A DNA stretch of 64,000 bases from an uncultured Pelagibacteraceae bacterium (GTDB lineage Bacteria; Pseudomonadota; Alphaproteobacteria; Pelagibacterales; Pelagibacteraceae), in NCBI GenBank assembly GCA_902582315.1, contig CACHRP010000005.1, positions 1 through 64,000 of the forward strand. The letters are read 5' to 3'. Numbering within the stretch: position 1 is the stretch's first letter; every line of letters begins with the position of its first letter. The notes under the pieces were generated by a model. The model was not told the DNA's origin. It saw only the letters and a list, made by a program, of their open reading frames with translations, and did no database searches. Positions 10,028 to 19,699 of the stretch are shown here, in pieces. The position numbers and the translations under genes are program-made.

Positions 10028-11466
10028 TACGCGACTTTAATTTTTGAAATTTGCTTTTGCTTTAGATGTTTAATAATTGAATCAGCAGCGTCTCTCCCGT
10101 CTTTAATTGCCCATACTACTAAGGATGCTCCCCTCACAATATCTCCAGCTGCAAAAACACCTGGAACATTAGTTTCTAAAGTTTCGAAATTTGTTTTAAT
10201 TGTTCCCCATTTTGAAACTCGAAGATCATTGTTATCAAAAAGTTTTGGAAGATCTTCTGGATCAAATCCTAGTGATTTAATAACTATATCAACATCTAAA
10301 TTAAAACCTCCATCATTCTGTATTTCGGGTTTTCTTCTTCCAGAATCATCTGGTTCGCCTAGTTTAATTTTATTGACACTTATTTTTTCCACCTTGTTGC
10401 TTCCATGAAATTCTTTAGGGCTCGACAACCACACGAATTCCACGCCTTCTTCCTCAGCATTTGCAACTTCTCTAGAAGACCCTGGCATATTTTCTTTGTC
10501 TCTTCTATATAAACACTTTACTGATTTTGCATTCTGTCTTACAGCAGTTCGAACACAGTCCATTGCTGTATCCCCACCCCCTATAACTACTATATTTTTC
10601 CCTTCAGCATTTAAAGTGCCATCATCAAATTTTTCAACTTTATCACCTAGGCCTTTTTTGTTTGATGCAGTTAAAAATTCCATAGCAGGAAAAATATTAT
10701 TTAAATCGCTACCAGGAATGTTAATTTCACGAGGTTTGTAAACTCCAGTTGCGATTAATATCGCATCATGTTTTTCTCTTAACTGATCTAGAGTTGCATC
10801 TTTCCCTACTTCAAAATTTTGGACAAAATTTATTCCACTTTTTTTAAGAAGCTCCGTACGTCTTTCGACTACAAATTTTTCTAACTTAAAATTAGGTATT
10901 CCATAGATTAATAGCCCCCCAGCTCTGTCGTAACGATCATATATTGTAACTTGATACCCGGATTTTCTAAGTTGTTCTCCACATGCTAAACCTGCAGGGC
11001 CTGCCCCAATAATACCAACGCTTTGATCTAACTCAGATTTTACATTTATGGGCTTTACCCATCCATTTGCCCATGCGTTTTCTGTTATAAACTTTTCTAC
11101 TGAACCAATTGTTACTGTGCCATGTCCAGATTGTTCAATAACGCAATTTCCCTCACATAACCTATCCTGTGGACATATTCTTCCACAAACTTCTGGCATA
11201 TTATTTGTGCTTTGTGATAGTTGATATGCCTCTTCCAATCTTCCCTCAGCAGTGAGTTTTAGCCAATCTGGAATATTGTTGCTTAAAGGACAATGAACCT
11301 GGCAAAATGGAACTCCGCATTGAGAACACCTGCTTGATTGCTCTTTTGCCTTGTTGCTTATAAACTCATCGTATATCTCATTAAAATCCTCTTTCCTTAA
11401 ATCAACCTCTCTTTTAGGTGGATTTTGTTGACCTATTTTTACAAATTTAAGCATTTTATCTGACAT
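10027..11466 (-). CDS. gltD: glutamate synthase small subunit
   Basis: CSQCGVPFCQVHCPLSNNIPDWL, CGRICPQDRLCEGNCV, GAGPAGLACGEQL; adjacent to gltB. Confidence 0.96.
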   Translation of the reverse strand: MSDKMLKFVKIGQQNPPKREVDLRKEDFNEIYDEFISNKAKEQSSRCSQCGVPFCQVHCPLSNNIPDWLKLTAEGRLEEAYQLSQSTNNMPEVCGRICPQDRLCEGNCVIEQSGHGTVTIGSVEKFITENAWANGWVKPINVKSELDQSVGIIGAGPAGLACGEQLRKSGYQVTIYDRYDRAGGLLIYGIPNFKLEKFVVERRTELLKKSGINFVQNFEVGKDATLDQLREKHDAILIATGVYKPREINIPGSDLNNIFPAMEFLTASNKKGLGDKVEKFDDGTLNAEGKNIVVIGGGDTAMDCVRTAVRQNAKSVKCLYRRDKENMPGSSREVANAEEEGVEFVWLSSPKEFHGSNKVEKISVNKIKLGEPDDSGRRKPEIQNDGGFNLDVDIVIKSLGFDPEDLPKLFDNNDLRVSKWGTIKTNFETLETNVPGVFAAGDIVRGASLVVWAIKDGRDAADSIIKHLKQKQISKIKVA

Positions 11467-11641
11467 AATTTGAAGGCTTATATACTAACGTAAACAATTT
11501 ATAAACGTTAAATAGGACAGTATATTTTACCTATTTTATCAAAAAATCGTTATATTTCCTGATAAAATTCATTTTCTGCATACCACATATCTGCTCACGT
11601 TATTGCTTCATTTTAAAACTATATAGAATACAAGAAATTAA

Positions 11642-12409
11642 ATGACTTTTGATTTTTTTGAGATTTTTCTGCTTTCAACAATTCAGGGTATATCAGAATT
11701 TATTCCTGTAAGTTCCTCAGCTCATTTGTTTCTTATTTCTGATTTTTACAATTTTAAGGTTCAATCATTACTTACAGATATTGGTTTACATTTAGGTTCA
11801 CTATTAGCAATAATTACTTACTTTCACTCAGACTTAAGCAATATTTTTAAAAATAAAAATTTACTTTTTCTTATAATATTTGGTTCATTACCAGTCATTA
11901 TAGTAGGAGCCATAATTTACCAAACAAATTTAATAACATATCTAAGAAATATTGAAATAATTGCTTGGACAACATTAGTTTTTGCAATTTTATTATATTT
12001 TGCAGACAAAGTTAAAGTAAACAAAAAATTAAATACAAAATTAAATTTAAGAACCATCATTATTATTGGTTGCTTTCAAATATTAGCTCTAGTCCCAGGT
12101 GTAAGCCGATCTGGAATTGTAATAACAGCAGGTAGATTTCTGAAGTTTAATAGATATGACTCTACAAAAATTTCGTTTTATCTTTCTATTCCAGCAATAG
12201 CTGGAGCAAGTTTTCTTGGATTAAAAGATTTGCATCAAGAAACTGTGGACTTTAATTCTATGATTTTATTTACCGTACTTCTTTCCTATTTTTTTTCGTA
12301 TTTTACTATTAAATATTTTTTAATATTCGTTAAAAGATTTGATCTCAAACTTTTTATTATTTACAGAATTTTATTGTCCTTTTTATTATTTGGTATTATT
12401 TACTTTTGA
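11642..12409 (+). CDS. uppP: undecaprenyl-diphosphatase (BacA/UppP family)
   Basis: QGISEFIPVSSSAHL and PGVSRSGIVITAGRFL motifs, polytopic. Confidence 0.93.
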   Translation: MTFDFFEIFLLSTIQGISEFIPVSSSAHLFLISDFYNFKVQSLLTDIGLHLGSLLAIITYFHSDLSNIFKNKNLLFLIIFGSLPVIIVGAIIYQTNLITYLRNIEIIAWTTLVFAILLYFADKVKVNKKLNTKLNLRTIIIIGCFQILALVPGVSRSGIVITAGRFLKFNRYDSTKISFYLSIPAIAGASFLGLKDLHQETVDFNSMILFTVLLSYFFSYFTIKYFLIFVKRFDLKLFIIYRILLSFLLFGIIYF

Positions 12410-13282
12410 TGTTGGTAAAATTTGAGATAATATCACTGCAAATAAGATCAATAAACATCCAATTATATTATTAAACTTCAAAAATTGATCCAAGATTATC
12501 CAGCCAGCTATAGCTGCAAAAACACCCTCTAGAGAGTAAATTATAGCAGCAGGCGCTTCTTCAATATTTTTTTGTGCATACATCTGTAAAGTAAACGCAA
12601 TACCGCCTGATAATGCTCCAGCGTATAATATGGAGCTTAGCTCGAGCAATATATTTGATAAAATTACTTCTTCAAACAAAAATGCGAAAAAAATAGATAA
12701 TGAAAAAACAAATGCAGCCTGTAAAGCTGCGTAAAATACTGGAATGTTAAAATTTTGCATAAATTTGCCTGCAAAGATTATATGTAAGGCCCAAAAAATT
12801 GAACAAAATATTACGAGAGCGTCACCTAACATTATTTCTGCATCAGAAAAATCTGTAAGCAAATAAACACCAACTATACAAAGGGCAATTGAAGGCCATA
12901 TGCTCCAATGAACTTTTTCTTTATAAATAACGAACAAGATAATTGGCACAAAAGGAACGTAAAAAACTGTAAAAAAGGCAGCGTTTGCAATATTGGTATA
13001 CTGGAGTGCAGCTTGCTGTAAAAAAGTTCCTAAAAAAAGAGAAACTCCCATAAAAATTAAGTATTTAATAAATAATTTTGAATTTTTTTCTATTTCTTTT
13101 TTGATTTTATTTTTTTCTATTAAAATTGCAAAAGGCAGTATTGTTAAAAACCCCACAAAAAATCTCGAGGAATTAAAAGTTAATGGACCTATATTATCCA
13201 TTCCAGTATCTTGAGCTATAAAAGCTGTTCCCCAAATAAAAGTCGTTATTAAGGCGCAAAACATTGAAAAAGATTTATTCAT
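12386..13282 (-). CDS. EamA/DMT-family transporter
   Basis: 10-TM-like protein with IWGTAFIAQ and tandem EamA repeats. Confidence 0.85.
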   Translation of the reverse strand: MNKSFSMFCALITTFIWGTAFIAQDTGMDNIGPLTFNSSRFFVGFLTILPFAILIEKNKIKKEIEKNSKLFIKYLIFMGVSLFLGTFLQQAALQYTNIANAAFFTVFYVPFVPIILFVIYKEKVHWSIWPSIALCIVGVYLLTDFSDAEIMLGDALVIFCSIFWALHIIFAGKFMQNFNIPVFYAALQAAFVFSLSIFFAFLFEEVILSNILLELSSILYAGALSGGIAFTLQMYAQKNIEEAPAAIIYSLEGVFAAIAGWIILDQFLKFNNIIGCLLILFAVILSQILPTSKVNNTK

Positions 13283-13300
13283 TTGTTTAAAATATTAAGA

Positions 13301-14419
13301 TTAGATTAATCCATTAATTTTGCACGCACTATCAAAGTCTTCCTTATTGATGTAGCAGCCTTTCATTTTTCTCTTACCATTAAATGATCCTCTGCCGTGC
13401 AAAACTCTCCAATTATTGAATATTAACAGTTCACCAGGTTTTAAAATATGTCTCCACTGGTATGGTTCTGAATTAGCTAAATTGTCGAACAAACTTATAG
13501 CTTCATAAAAAATTTTAGTAAGTTCTGGATTTAATCTAAAGGGAGCTCTATCATAATTATTAAAGCTAATTTGGGTTATTTTATTTTTATTATCTAATTT
13601 AATTATAGGTCTTTTAGCCTCTAAAATAACTCCATCACCTGTATAATTCCCCGGCACCTCTATACTTGTTAATGCATCATAAAGATCATTATTTTTTTCT
13701 TTAATAATTTCTGCAATCTTAAGTCCATCAACCATTATCGAATCTCCTCCTTTTGCATCATATTCACAACATAAAAGTAGTTGTAGGCCCGGAGCATCGT
13801 TGCTGTAAGTTGAGTCTGTATGTGGTCTTAATTCCTCATTAGTATATGCACTGTCTGCCATATCTGCATTTGACTCAAAACTCCATAAGCCTCCAAAAAT
13901 TGAATTTCTTACATAGCCAATTTTTTTTGCTAAAAACTCAACCGAGGACATATCTTTTTTACAATCAGTAATCACTGCAAATCCAAAGGAATGTAATTTT
14001 GTAAGTAAATCTTTAAACCCTTTTTCATTTGTTAAGTTTTTATAATTTAAAAATATGTTATCTTTAATTTCTTTTTTTTCCCAAATTTTGATTTGATTTT
14101 TATCATATGAATAATTTACCGAGTTTTTATATAAAAATTCTGACGAATATTTAATATTATTTGAGGCATCAGACCAAATTATATCAATATATTCACCCTT
14201 ATTAGAAATATTTGCATTTTTAATTTTTATATTTGGACTTAATTTTGCAGTAAACGTTTTTCTCTGATTACTTCGTTCATCCCAATTGCTTTCGTCTTTA
14301 GCGTGATCTCTCAGCCATATATTTGGAAAAGTATCCTCAGACTTGTTTGAGAAAATTACTTTAAGTCCCTCTTTTAGGACCTCAATTTTATAGACATAAT
14401 TAGATCTATTTTTGGTCAT
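13301..14419 (-). CDS. gamma-butyrobetaine hydroxylase-like TauD/TfdA-family dioxygenase
   Basis: N-terminal WLRDHAKDESNW (DUF971-like), HTDSTY and NNWRVLHGR Fe(II)/2OG motifs. Confidence 0.83.
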   Translation of the reverse strand: MTKNRSNYVYKIEVLKEGLKVIFSNKSEDTFPNIWLRDHAKDESNWDERSNQRKTFTAKLSPNIKIKNANISNKGEYIDIIWSDASNNIKYSSEFLYKNSVNYSYDKNQIKIWEKKEIKDNIFLNYKNLTNEKGFKDLLTKLHSFGFAVITDCKKDMSSVEFLAKKIGYVRNSIFGGLWSFESNADMADSAYTNEELRPHTDSTYSNDAPGLQLLLCCEYDAKGGDSIMVDGLKIAEIIKEKNNDLYDALTSIEVPGNYTGDGVILEAKRPIIKLDNKNKITQISFNNYDRAPFRLNPELTKIFYEAISLFDNLANSEPYQWRHILKPGELLIFNNWRVLHGRGSFNGKRKMKGCYINKEDFDSACKINGLI

Positions 14420-14593
14420 TTTTCAATGTAAAATTATATCATGATATTAAAAATGTTTAATAAAATAATACTACCAAATAGAGAAAAGCAATTAGATGGT
14501 AAATTTTGGATACAGTCCTTGTTGTTAAAAAAATACTTAACATCTTTAAAATATTAAATATTTATATATATTTTAAAAAAATAATGTTAACGT

Positions 14594-14670
14594 GCGCCTG
14601 TAGCTCAATTGGATAGAGCGCTTGGCTACGGACCAGGAGGTTCTGGGTTCAACTCCTAGCAGGCGCACCA
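14594..14670 (+). tRNA. tRNA-Arg (anticodon ACG), CCA encoded
   Basis: gcgcctgtagctcaattggatagagcgcttggctacggaccaggaggttctgggttcaactcctagcaggcgcacca: complete cloverleaf, 7-bp acceptor stem, ctACGga loop. Confidence 0.97.
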
Positions 14671-14682
14671 GAAAATTAAAAT

Positions 14683-14766
14683 ATGAAAACATCGTTACAA
14701 AAATCAGTTTTTTTATTTTTTTTTATAGTTTTTGTGTTTTTAATAATAACTACTATTTTAATTTAA
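14683..14766 (+). CDS. predicted 27-aa single-TM micropeptide
   Basis: Read by hand: MKTSLQKSVFLFFFIVFVFLIITTILI*; lies between tRNA-Arg and the thioesterase; stop 3 nt before the next ATG. Confidence 0.35.
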   Translation: MKTSLQKSVFLFFFIVFVFLIITTILI

Positions 14767-14769
14767 TTT

Positions 14770-15183
14770 ATGTCAGATAATTTTGAACAAATAAGTACCA
14801 AGTCTGGTTTTATGAAACACAATGGAGGTTTACTTGTTAAAAAAATATCTGAAAACGAATTCCGATTTAAGACTAAAGTCACCTCAAATCACCTTAATAG
14901 AGCAGGAATAACTCATGGTGGATACATAGCTTCAATAATTGATGCAGGTTGTGGTTCAGCGGCACATAGATCTGTAGAAAATATTCCATGCGTTACAATA
15001 GCTTTAGATATTAAATTTATAGCTGCAACAAAAGAAGGAGACGAAATTTTAGGTACAGCTACCATTTCGAAAAAAACAAAATCAATGATCTTTTTAATTT
15101 GTACTTTAGAATGTGATGGCAAGGTAACGGCTACAGCCTCTGGGGTATGGAAAATTTTAAGAAATAAATCCTTTCCTAAGTAA
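14770..15183 (+). CDS. PaaI-family hotdog thioesterase
   Basis: RAGITHGGYIASIIDAGCGSAA motif. Confidence 0.87.
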   Translation: MSDNFEQISTKSGFMKHNGGLLVKKISENEFRFKTKVTSNHLNRAGITHGGYIASIIDAGCGSAAHRSVENIPCVTIALDIKFIAATKEGDEILGTATISKKTKSMIFLICTLECDGKVTATASGVWKILRNKSFPK

Positions 15184-15336
15184 GGGTAGATATTCACTCT
15201 AATTCTGCTAAAATAATTATATAAATTCTAAAATGAGAACTTTTTACAGAACGATTCGGACTAGTTTTAGACCATTTTTGTTCTAAAGAGGTAACAAGAT
15301 ATAGTAGTCAATTACGATCACATACAATTTATAGAG

Positions 15337-17814
15337 ATGAGTAAAAATAAAATAGTTGCTGTTCTTGGTCCTACAAATACAGGAAAAACTTTCCTAGCTA
15401 TTGAAACTATGCTGTCATTCGACAGTGGCATGATGGGTTTCCCATTGAGGTTATTGGCTAGGGAAGTATATGACAAGGTTGTAAAAAAAATTGATCCTAG
15501 CAAAGTTGCTTTAATAACTGGGGAAGAAAAAATAATACCTTCAAATGCAAAGTATTTTTTCTGTACTGTTGAATCAATGCCAGTAGATAAGAGACTTGAA
15601 TTTGTCGCAATAGACGAAATTCAAATGGCAAGTGATCACGAAAGGGGACATATATTTACTGACCGATTATTAAATTTAAGAGGTGAAAAGACAACCATGT
15701 TCATGGGATCAAGCTCAATGAAGAACATTATTGATAAACTTGAAGAGGATGTTGAGTATATAGATAGAAAAAGACTTTCAAAACTAACTTACTCTGGCCA
15801 TAAAAAAATTTCCAGAATTGAAAGGAAAAGTGCAATAATCGCTTTTTCTGCTGAGGAAGTTTATGCAATCGCTGAATTAATTAGGAGACAAAAGGGTGGG
15901 GCAGCAATTGTAATGGGTTCACTTAGTCCAAAAACTAGAAACTCACAGGTAGAGCTTTATCAATCAGGAGATGTTGATTATTTAGTTGCTACTGACGCAA
16001 TTGGAATGGGAATAAACATGGATTTAGATAATGTTTATTTCTCAAATTTAAAAAAATTTGATGGAAAAAAACTTAGAAGGTTGAAGGTTTCTGAAATAGG
16101 ACAAATTTCAGGTAGAGCAGGAAGATATTTGAATGATGGATATTTTGGTATTACTGGTGACTGTGGCGAAATAAGTGCAGAAGAAGTAGAACTTTTAGAA
16201 AATCATAAATTTGATGATATTCATACAATATACTGGAGAAATGCGAACTTAAATTTTAAAAATGGAGGTAACTTAATTAAATCTCTTGAAGAAAGGCCAA
16301 ATAAAACATGGCTTAAGAGAATACCTGAGTGTGAAGACGAAAAAGTTTTAAAGCATATTTTAAAAGATGTAGAAAAACTAGAAATATTTAACAATGAAAA
16401 TGAATTAAAGTTGCTTTGGGAATGCTGCCAAATTCCAGATTTTGTAAAAAAAACTTATGGTAATCACTTAGAGGTTGTTGGAAAAGTTTTCAATTTTTTA
16501 AGAGAAAAACCTGGCAGAATTTCAAACACTTATATGAAGCATCAGCTATCTAGTCTGGATAAATTAGAGGGAAATTTAGACTCCATATCGAATAGAATAG
16601 CAAACGTAAGAACATGGTCATATGTATCAAATAAAATAAATTGGGTTGAAAACCAAGATTACTGGGTTGAGAGAACTAAGAATCTTGAAGATAGATTATC
16701 AGACAGACTTCATGATGAATTAATCAAAAGTTTTATAGATAAAAGAGCAAGTGTATTAGCTAGAGGTCTAAAGCAAGATATTACTTTTGATACAAAAATT
16801 TTAGAGGGGAAAAAGGTAATGATTAATAACCAATTTATTGGACAACTTAAGGGTTTAAAACTAGAGCTGGATTATAAAGTTGGTGCACTTGATACAGATA
16901 TTAAATCGTTAAAAAAAGCTGCCAGGCAAAATGTTGGACCTGAAATAATCAATAGAATTAAAAATATAATTAATGAAAACAACGTAGAATTAAAAGATGA
17001 TTTAAAAATATATTGGAATTCTTTTCCTATAGCACAACTAACAGCGGGTAAAGATTATCTAAATCCAGATTTAAAATTAATCATAGACGATATGATAGAA
17101 ACTAGTGATCAATTTGATCTTTACAAATACTTAATTTCTTGGATTAATAAAAAAATAAAAGATGAATTAACTAATTTAATAGAGTTAAAAAATTTAGAAA
17201 ATGAAAACCCTCATATAAGAGCTTTAGCGTACAGAATTTATGAGAGCAATGGCGTTGTAAAAAGAGAAGAAGTTAAAAACTTTATCTCTAAACTTGAGCA
17301 AAATGATCGTAAAATATTAAGAGAAAAAGGTGTTAAATTTGGAAGATATCACATATTCCTTTTTAAGCTCTTTAAACCAAAAGCTGTTTCCTTGAGAACT
17401 TTGCTTTGGAAAAATTTTAATCAAAAGTACTTTAAATTAGATCCTCCGCAATTTGGATTAAATTTCGTTTATGGAGGAAAAGAATTAAATCGAGACTTTA
17501 TGCTCATGTGTGGATTTGAAAAATTTGATAGTTATTATGTAAGAATAGATATACTTGAAAGATTATTTTTAATGATTATTGATAAAAATACTAATGATAA
17601 AATCAAACTGGTGCCAGAAATGTTAAATCTGTTAGGTTGTAGTAAAGAAAACTTCGTCAAATTAATGGAAAAAATGAATTACAAATCATATTCTGATGAT
17701 CAAGAGGTTTATTTTAAATATAATTTGAAGAAAAAATTTAAAAAAATAGAAAAAAACAAAATTATTAATGATGATAATCCATTTAATATTTTAAAAGAAA
17801 TAAGGATAAAATAG
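15337..17814 (+). CDS. SUV3-like ATP-dependent RNA helicase
   Basis: GPTNTGKT Walker A, ALITGEEK, AIDEIQM (DEIQ), MGSLSPKTRN, QISGRAGRY: SUV3-type superfamily 2 signature set. Confidence 0.88.
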   Translation: MSKNKIVAVLGPTNTGKTFLAIETMLSFDSGMMGFPLRLLAREVYDKVVKKIDPSKVALITGEEKIIPSNAKYFFCTVESMPVDKRLEFVAIDEIQMASDHERGHIFTDRLLNLRGEKTTMFMGSSSMKNIIDKLEEDVEYIDRKRLSKLTYSGHKKISRIERKSAIIAFSAEEVYAIAELIRRQKGGAAIVMGSLSPKTRNSQVELYQSGDVDYLVATDAIGMGINMDLDNVYFSNLKKFDGKKLRRLKVSEIGQISGRAGRYLNDGYFGITGDCGEISAEEVELLENHKFDDIHTIYWRNANLNFKNGGNLIKSLEERPNKTWLKRIPECEDEKVLKHILKDVEKLEIFNNENELKLLWECCQIPDFVKKTYGNHLEVVGKVFNFLREKPGRISNTYMKHQLSSLDKLEGNLDSISNRIANVRTWSYVSNKINWVENQDYWVERTKNLEDRLSDRLHDELIKSFIDKRASVLARGLKQDITFDTKILEGKKVMINNQFIGQLKGLKLELDYKVGALDTDIKSLKKAARQNVGPEIINRIKNIINENNVELKDDLKIYWNSFPIAQLTAGKDYLNPDLKLIIDDMIETSDQFDLYKYLISWINKKIKDELTNLIELKNLENENPHIRALAYRIYESNGVVKREEVKNFISKLEQNDRKILREKGVKFGRYHIFLFKLFKPKAVSLRTLLWKNFNQKYFKLDPPQFGLNFVYGGKELNRDFMLMCGFEKFDSYYVRIDILERLFLMIIDKNTNDKIKLVPEMLNLLGCSKENFVKLMEKMNYKSYSDDQEVYFKYNLKKKFKKIEKNKIINDDNPFNILKEIRIK

Positions 17815-18242
17815 TGTTCGATATATTTAAAAAAGATAAATCAGATCATAAAAAAAACGATAATTTATATATAAATATCAGTGCTCTTCTAATACATGTG
17901 GCTAAAATTGATGAAAACTACTCAGAACAAGAAAAAAATATAATAAAAAAGACATTAATAGAGCTAGGATTATCAAATCAAGATCTTGATAATATTTTCA
18001 AAAAATCTGAGGAACTCGAAAAAAACTCTAATCAAATTCTTGAATTTACAAAACAACTTAAAAATAAAGATGAAGAATTTAAAATTAAAATAGTAGAAGC
18101 TTTATGGAAGATAATTTATGCAGATAATGTTTCTGATATGTATGAAGCAAGTCTGATGCGACGATTGACAGGTTTGCTATATCTCGATGCCAAAATAGTA
18201 GGTGATATTAAAAACAAAATTAAAAATATTCCAAAAAAATGA
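17814..18242 (+). CDS. TerB-like (tellurite-resistance TerB family) protein
   Basis: [24 protein letters not shown]...[31 protein letters not shown] start overlapping the helicase stop. Confidence 0.7.
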   Translation: MFDIFKKDKSDHKKNDNLYINISALLIHVAKIDENYSEQEKNIIKKTLIELGLSNQDLDNIFKKSEELEKNSNQILEFTKQLKNKDEEFKIKIVEALWKIIYADNVSDMYEASLMRRLTGLLYLDAKIVGDIKNKIKNIPKK

Positions 18243-18565
18243 CATATTTAGTTAATGATAAGTGTATTAAGTGCAAACTTACAGATTGTGTAGATGTTTG
18301 TCCTGTTGACTGTTTTTATGAGGGAAAAAATATGCTTGTAATTAAACCTGATGAGTGTATAGATTGTGGCGTTTGTGAACCTGAGTGTCCCGTTGATGCA
18401 ATAGTTCCCGACACTGACGAAGGTGTAGAAAAATGGTTAGAGATAAATACAAAATATTCAGAAATTTGGCCGAACATAAATAAAAAGAAGGATCCACCTA
18501 CGGATCATAAAAAATTTGAAAATGAAGAAAATAAATTTGAAAAGTATTTTAAAGAAAACCTTTAA
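18239..18565 (+). CDS. fdxA: 7Fe/8Fe ferredoxin (FdxA type)
   Basis: [21 protein letters not shown] and [16 protein letters not shown]. Confidence 0.93.
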   Translation: MTYLVNDKCIKCKLTDCVDVCPVDCFYEGKNMLVIKPDECIDCGVCEPECPVDAIVPDTDEGVEKWLEINTKYSEIWPNINKKKDPPTDHKKFENEENKFEKYFKENL

Positions 18566-19391
18566 AAATACAAAACCTGTAAAGAAAAATAAAATCAAAA
18601 AAGCAAAGAAAATAAAAAAAAAAATTATTAAAAAAGTATTAAAAAATCCTAAAATTAAAAAAGAGAAAATAAAAAAAACTCCAATTAAAAAAGTAACAGA
18701 AAAAACTTCAAATACAAATCTTAGGATATTAAAACAGAATGAACAAAAACCAGAAATTAAAAAAATTAAAAAACAAGAGTCTGAAAAAAAAGAATTTAAA
18801 CCTAAAGATTATATTGTTTATCCAAAGCATGGAGTTGGACAAATATTATCGATAAATAATAAGACAATTGGAGGAATAGAGGTTCAATGCTATGACATAA
18901 AATTTGAGAAAGATAAAGCTGTGGGTCTTCTTCCGATAAATAAACAGTCTCACCTGAGACCTTTATCAACAGTCAATCAAGTAAATAAATCAATTTCAAT
19001 ATTAAAAGGAAAACCAAAAATAAAAAGATCAATGTGGAGTAGACGAGCTCAAGAGTATGAACAAAAAATCACATCTGGTAAAATTTATGATTTGGCAGAA
19101 GTAGTTCGTGACTTAAACAAAGGGGATGATTTAATGGTTGATCAATCATATAGTGAACGGCAATTGTTTGAAAAGGCCTATGATAGAATTCTTTCCGAAT
19201 TTCAAATTGTATTAAATCTCTCATATGAAGATATTCAAAAAAAATTAAATAAAGCATTAAAGAGGAATTTAGAGAACCAATCACAAACAACTCCTCAACC
19301 AACTAAACAAATCGAAAATAATACAGATAGTGAGCCTGATGTACCAGCAGAAGATGATCCTGTAGCTGGGATAGAAGAAAATCAAGAGTAA
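18516..19391 (+). CDS. carD: CarD-family transcriptional regulator with lysine-rich N-terminal extension
   Basis: CarD domain begins about [23 protein letters not shown]; start may be 18516 or 18522; overlaps the fdxA 3' end. Confidence 0.9.
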   Translation: MKMKKINLKSILKKTFKNTKPVKKNKIKKAKKIKKKIIKKVLKNPKIKKEKIKKTPIKKVTEKTSNTNLRILKQNEQKPEIKKIKKQESEKKEFKPKDYIVYPKHGVGQILSINNKTIGGIEVQCYDIKFEKDKAVGLLPINKQSHLRPLSTVNQVNKSISILKGKPKIKRSMWSRRAQEYEQKITSGKIYDLAEVVRDLNKGDDLMVDQSYSERQLFEKAYDRILSEFQIVLNLSYEDIQKKLNKALKRNLENQSQTTPQPTKQIENNTDSEPDVPAEDDPVAGIEENQE

Positions 19392-19395
19392 AAAA

Positions 19396-19432
19396 AAAAC
19401 GCTTCCCACACAAAAGTTATGAGAAGCGTTTT
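19396..19432. terminator. bidirectional intrinsic terminator between convergent carD and the K/R-rich ORF
   Basis: Perfect 10-bp stem AAAACGCTTC / GAAGCGTTTT; A-tract on the left gives a T9 tract for minus-strand transcripts, TTTT on the right for plus-strand. Confidence 0.85.
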
Positions 19433-19446
19433 AATTCAAGAAAAAA

Positions 19447-19512
19447 CTATCTTCTTTTTTTTCTTCTTTTTTTAGCTTTTTTCTTTTTAGCTTTTTTTCT
19501 TCTTTTAGCCAT
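19447..19512 (-). CDS. 21-aa polycationic peptide MAKRRKKAKKKKAKKRRKKRR
   Basis: Read by hand from the reverse strand; SD-like GGGAG (complement of 19519-19523) at suitable spacing; followed directly by the terminator at 19396-19432. Confidence 0.72.
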   Translation of the reverse strand: MAKRRKKAKKKKAKKRRKKRR

Positions 19513-19533
19513 CTTTAGCTCCCTTATTGTTAT

Positions 19534-19551
19534 ACGAATCATTTGATTCGT
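19534..19551. promoter_or_regulatory. 18-bp dyad ACGAATCA-TT-TGATTCGT upstream of the polycationic ORF
   Basis: Perfect 8-bp inverted repeat located 22 nt upstream of the ATG of the 19447-19512 ORF. Confidence 0.45.
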
Positions 19552-19699
19552 TATTAATTACAATTTATTTTTTTAATTAAGTTATGTCAAACATTTAATT
19601 AATTACAAAAAGTTAAGTGTTGAAAAAAAAATTTATATTTTTTTTTAAATATAAGATTGTTCAAAAGATTAGAGTTTATGCGAATAATATGCAAATTAT

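Noticed and set aside
10022-10408. 128-aa plus-strand ORF inside gltD
   Set aside because: Antisense to conserved gltD; no family motif.
11467-11641. Possible operator TAACG...CGTTA between gltD and uppP
   Set aside because: 5-bp arms with a long spacer are too weak to support a site.
14441-14557. 38-codon ORF MILKMFNKIILPNREKQLDGKFWIQSLLLKKYLTSLKY upstream of tRNA-Arg
   Set aside because: No SD, no family resemblance; length is within chance expectation for this composition.
17814-18242. TerB-like gene considered as part of a tellurite/stress ter operon
   Set aside because: No other ter genes (terC, terD, terE, terZ) nearby; the protein is coupled to the helicase instead.
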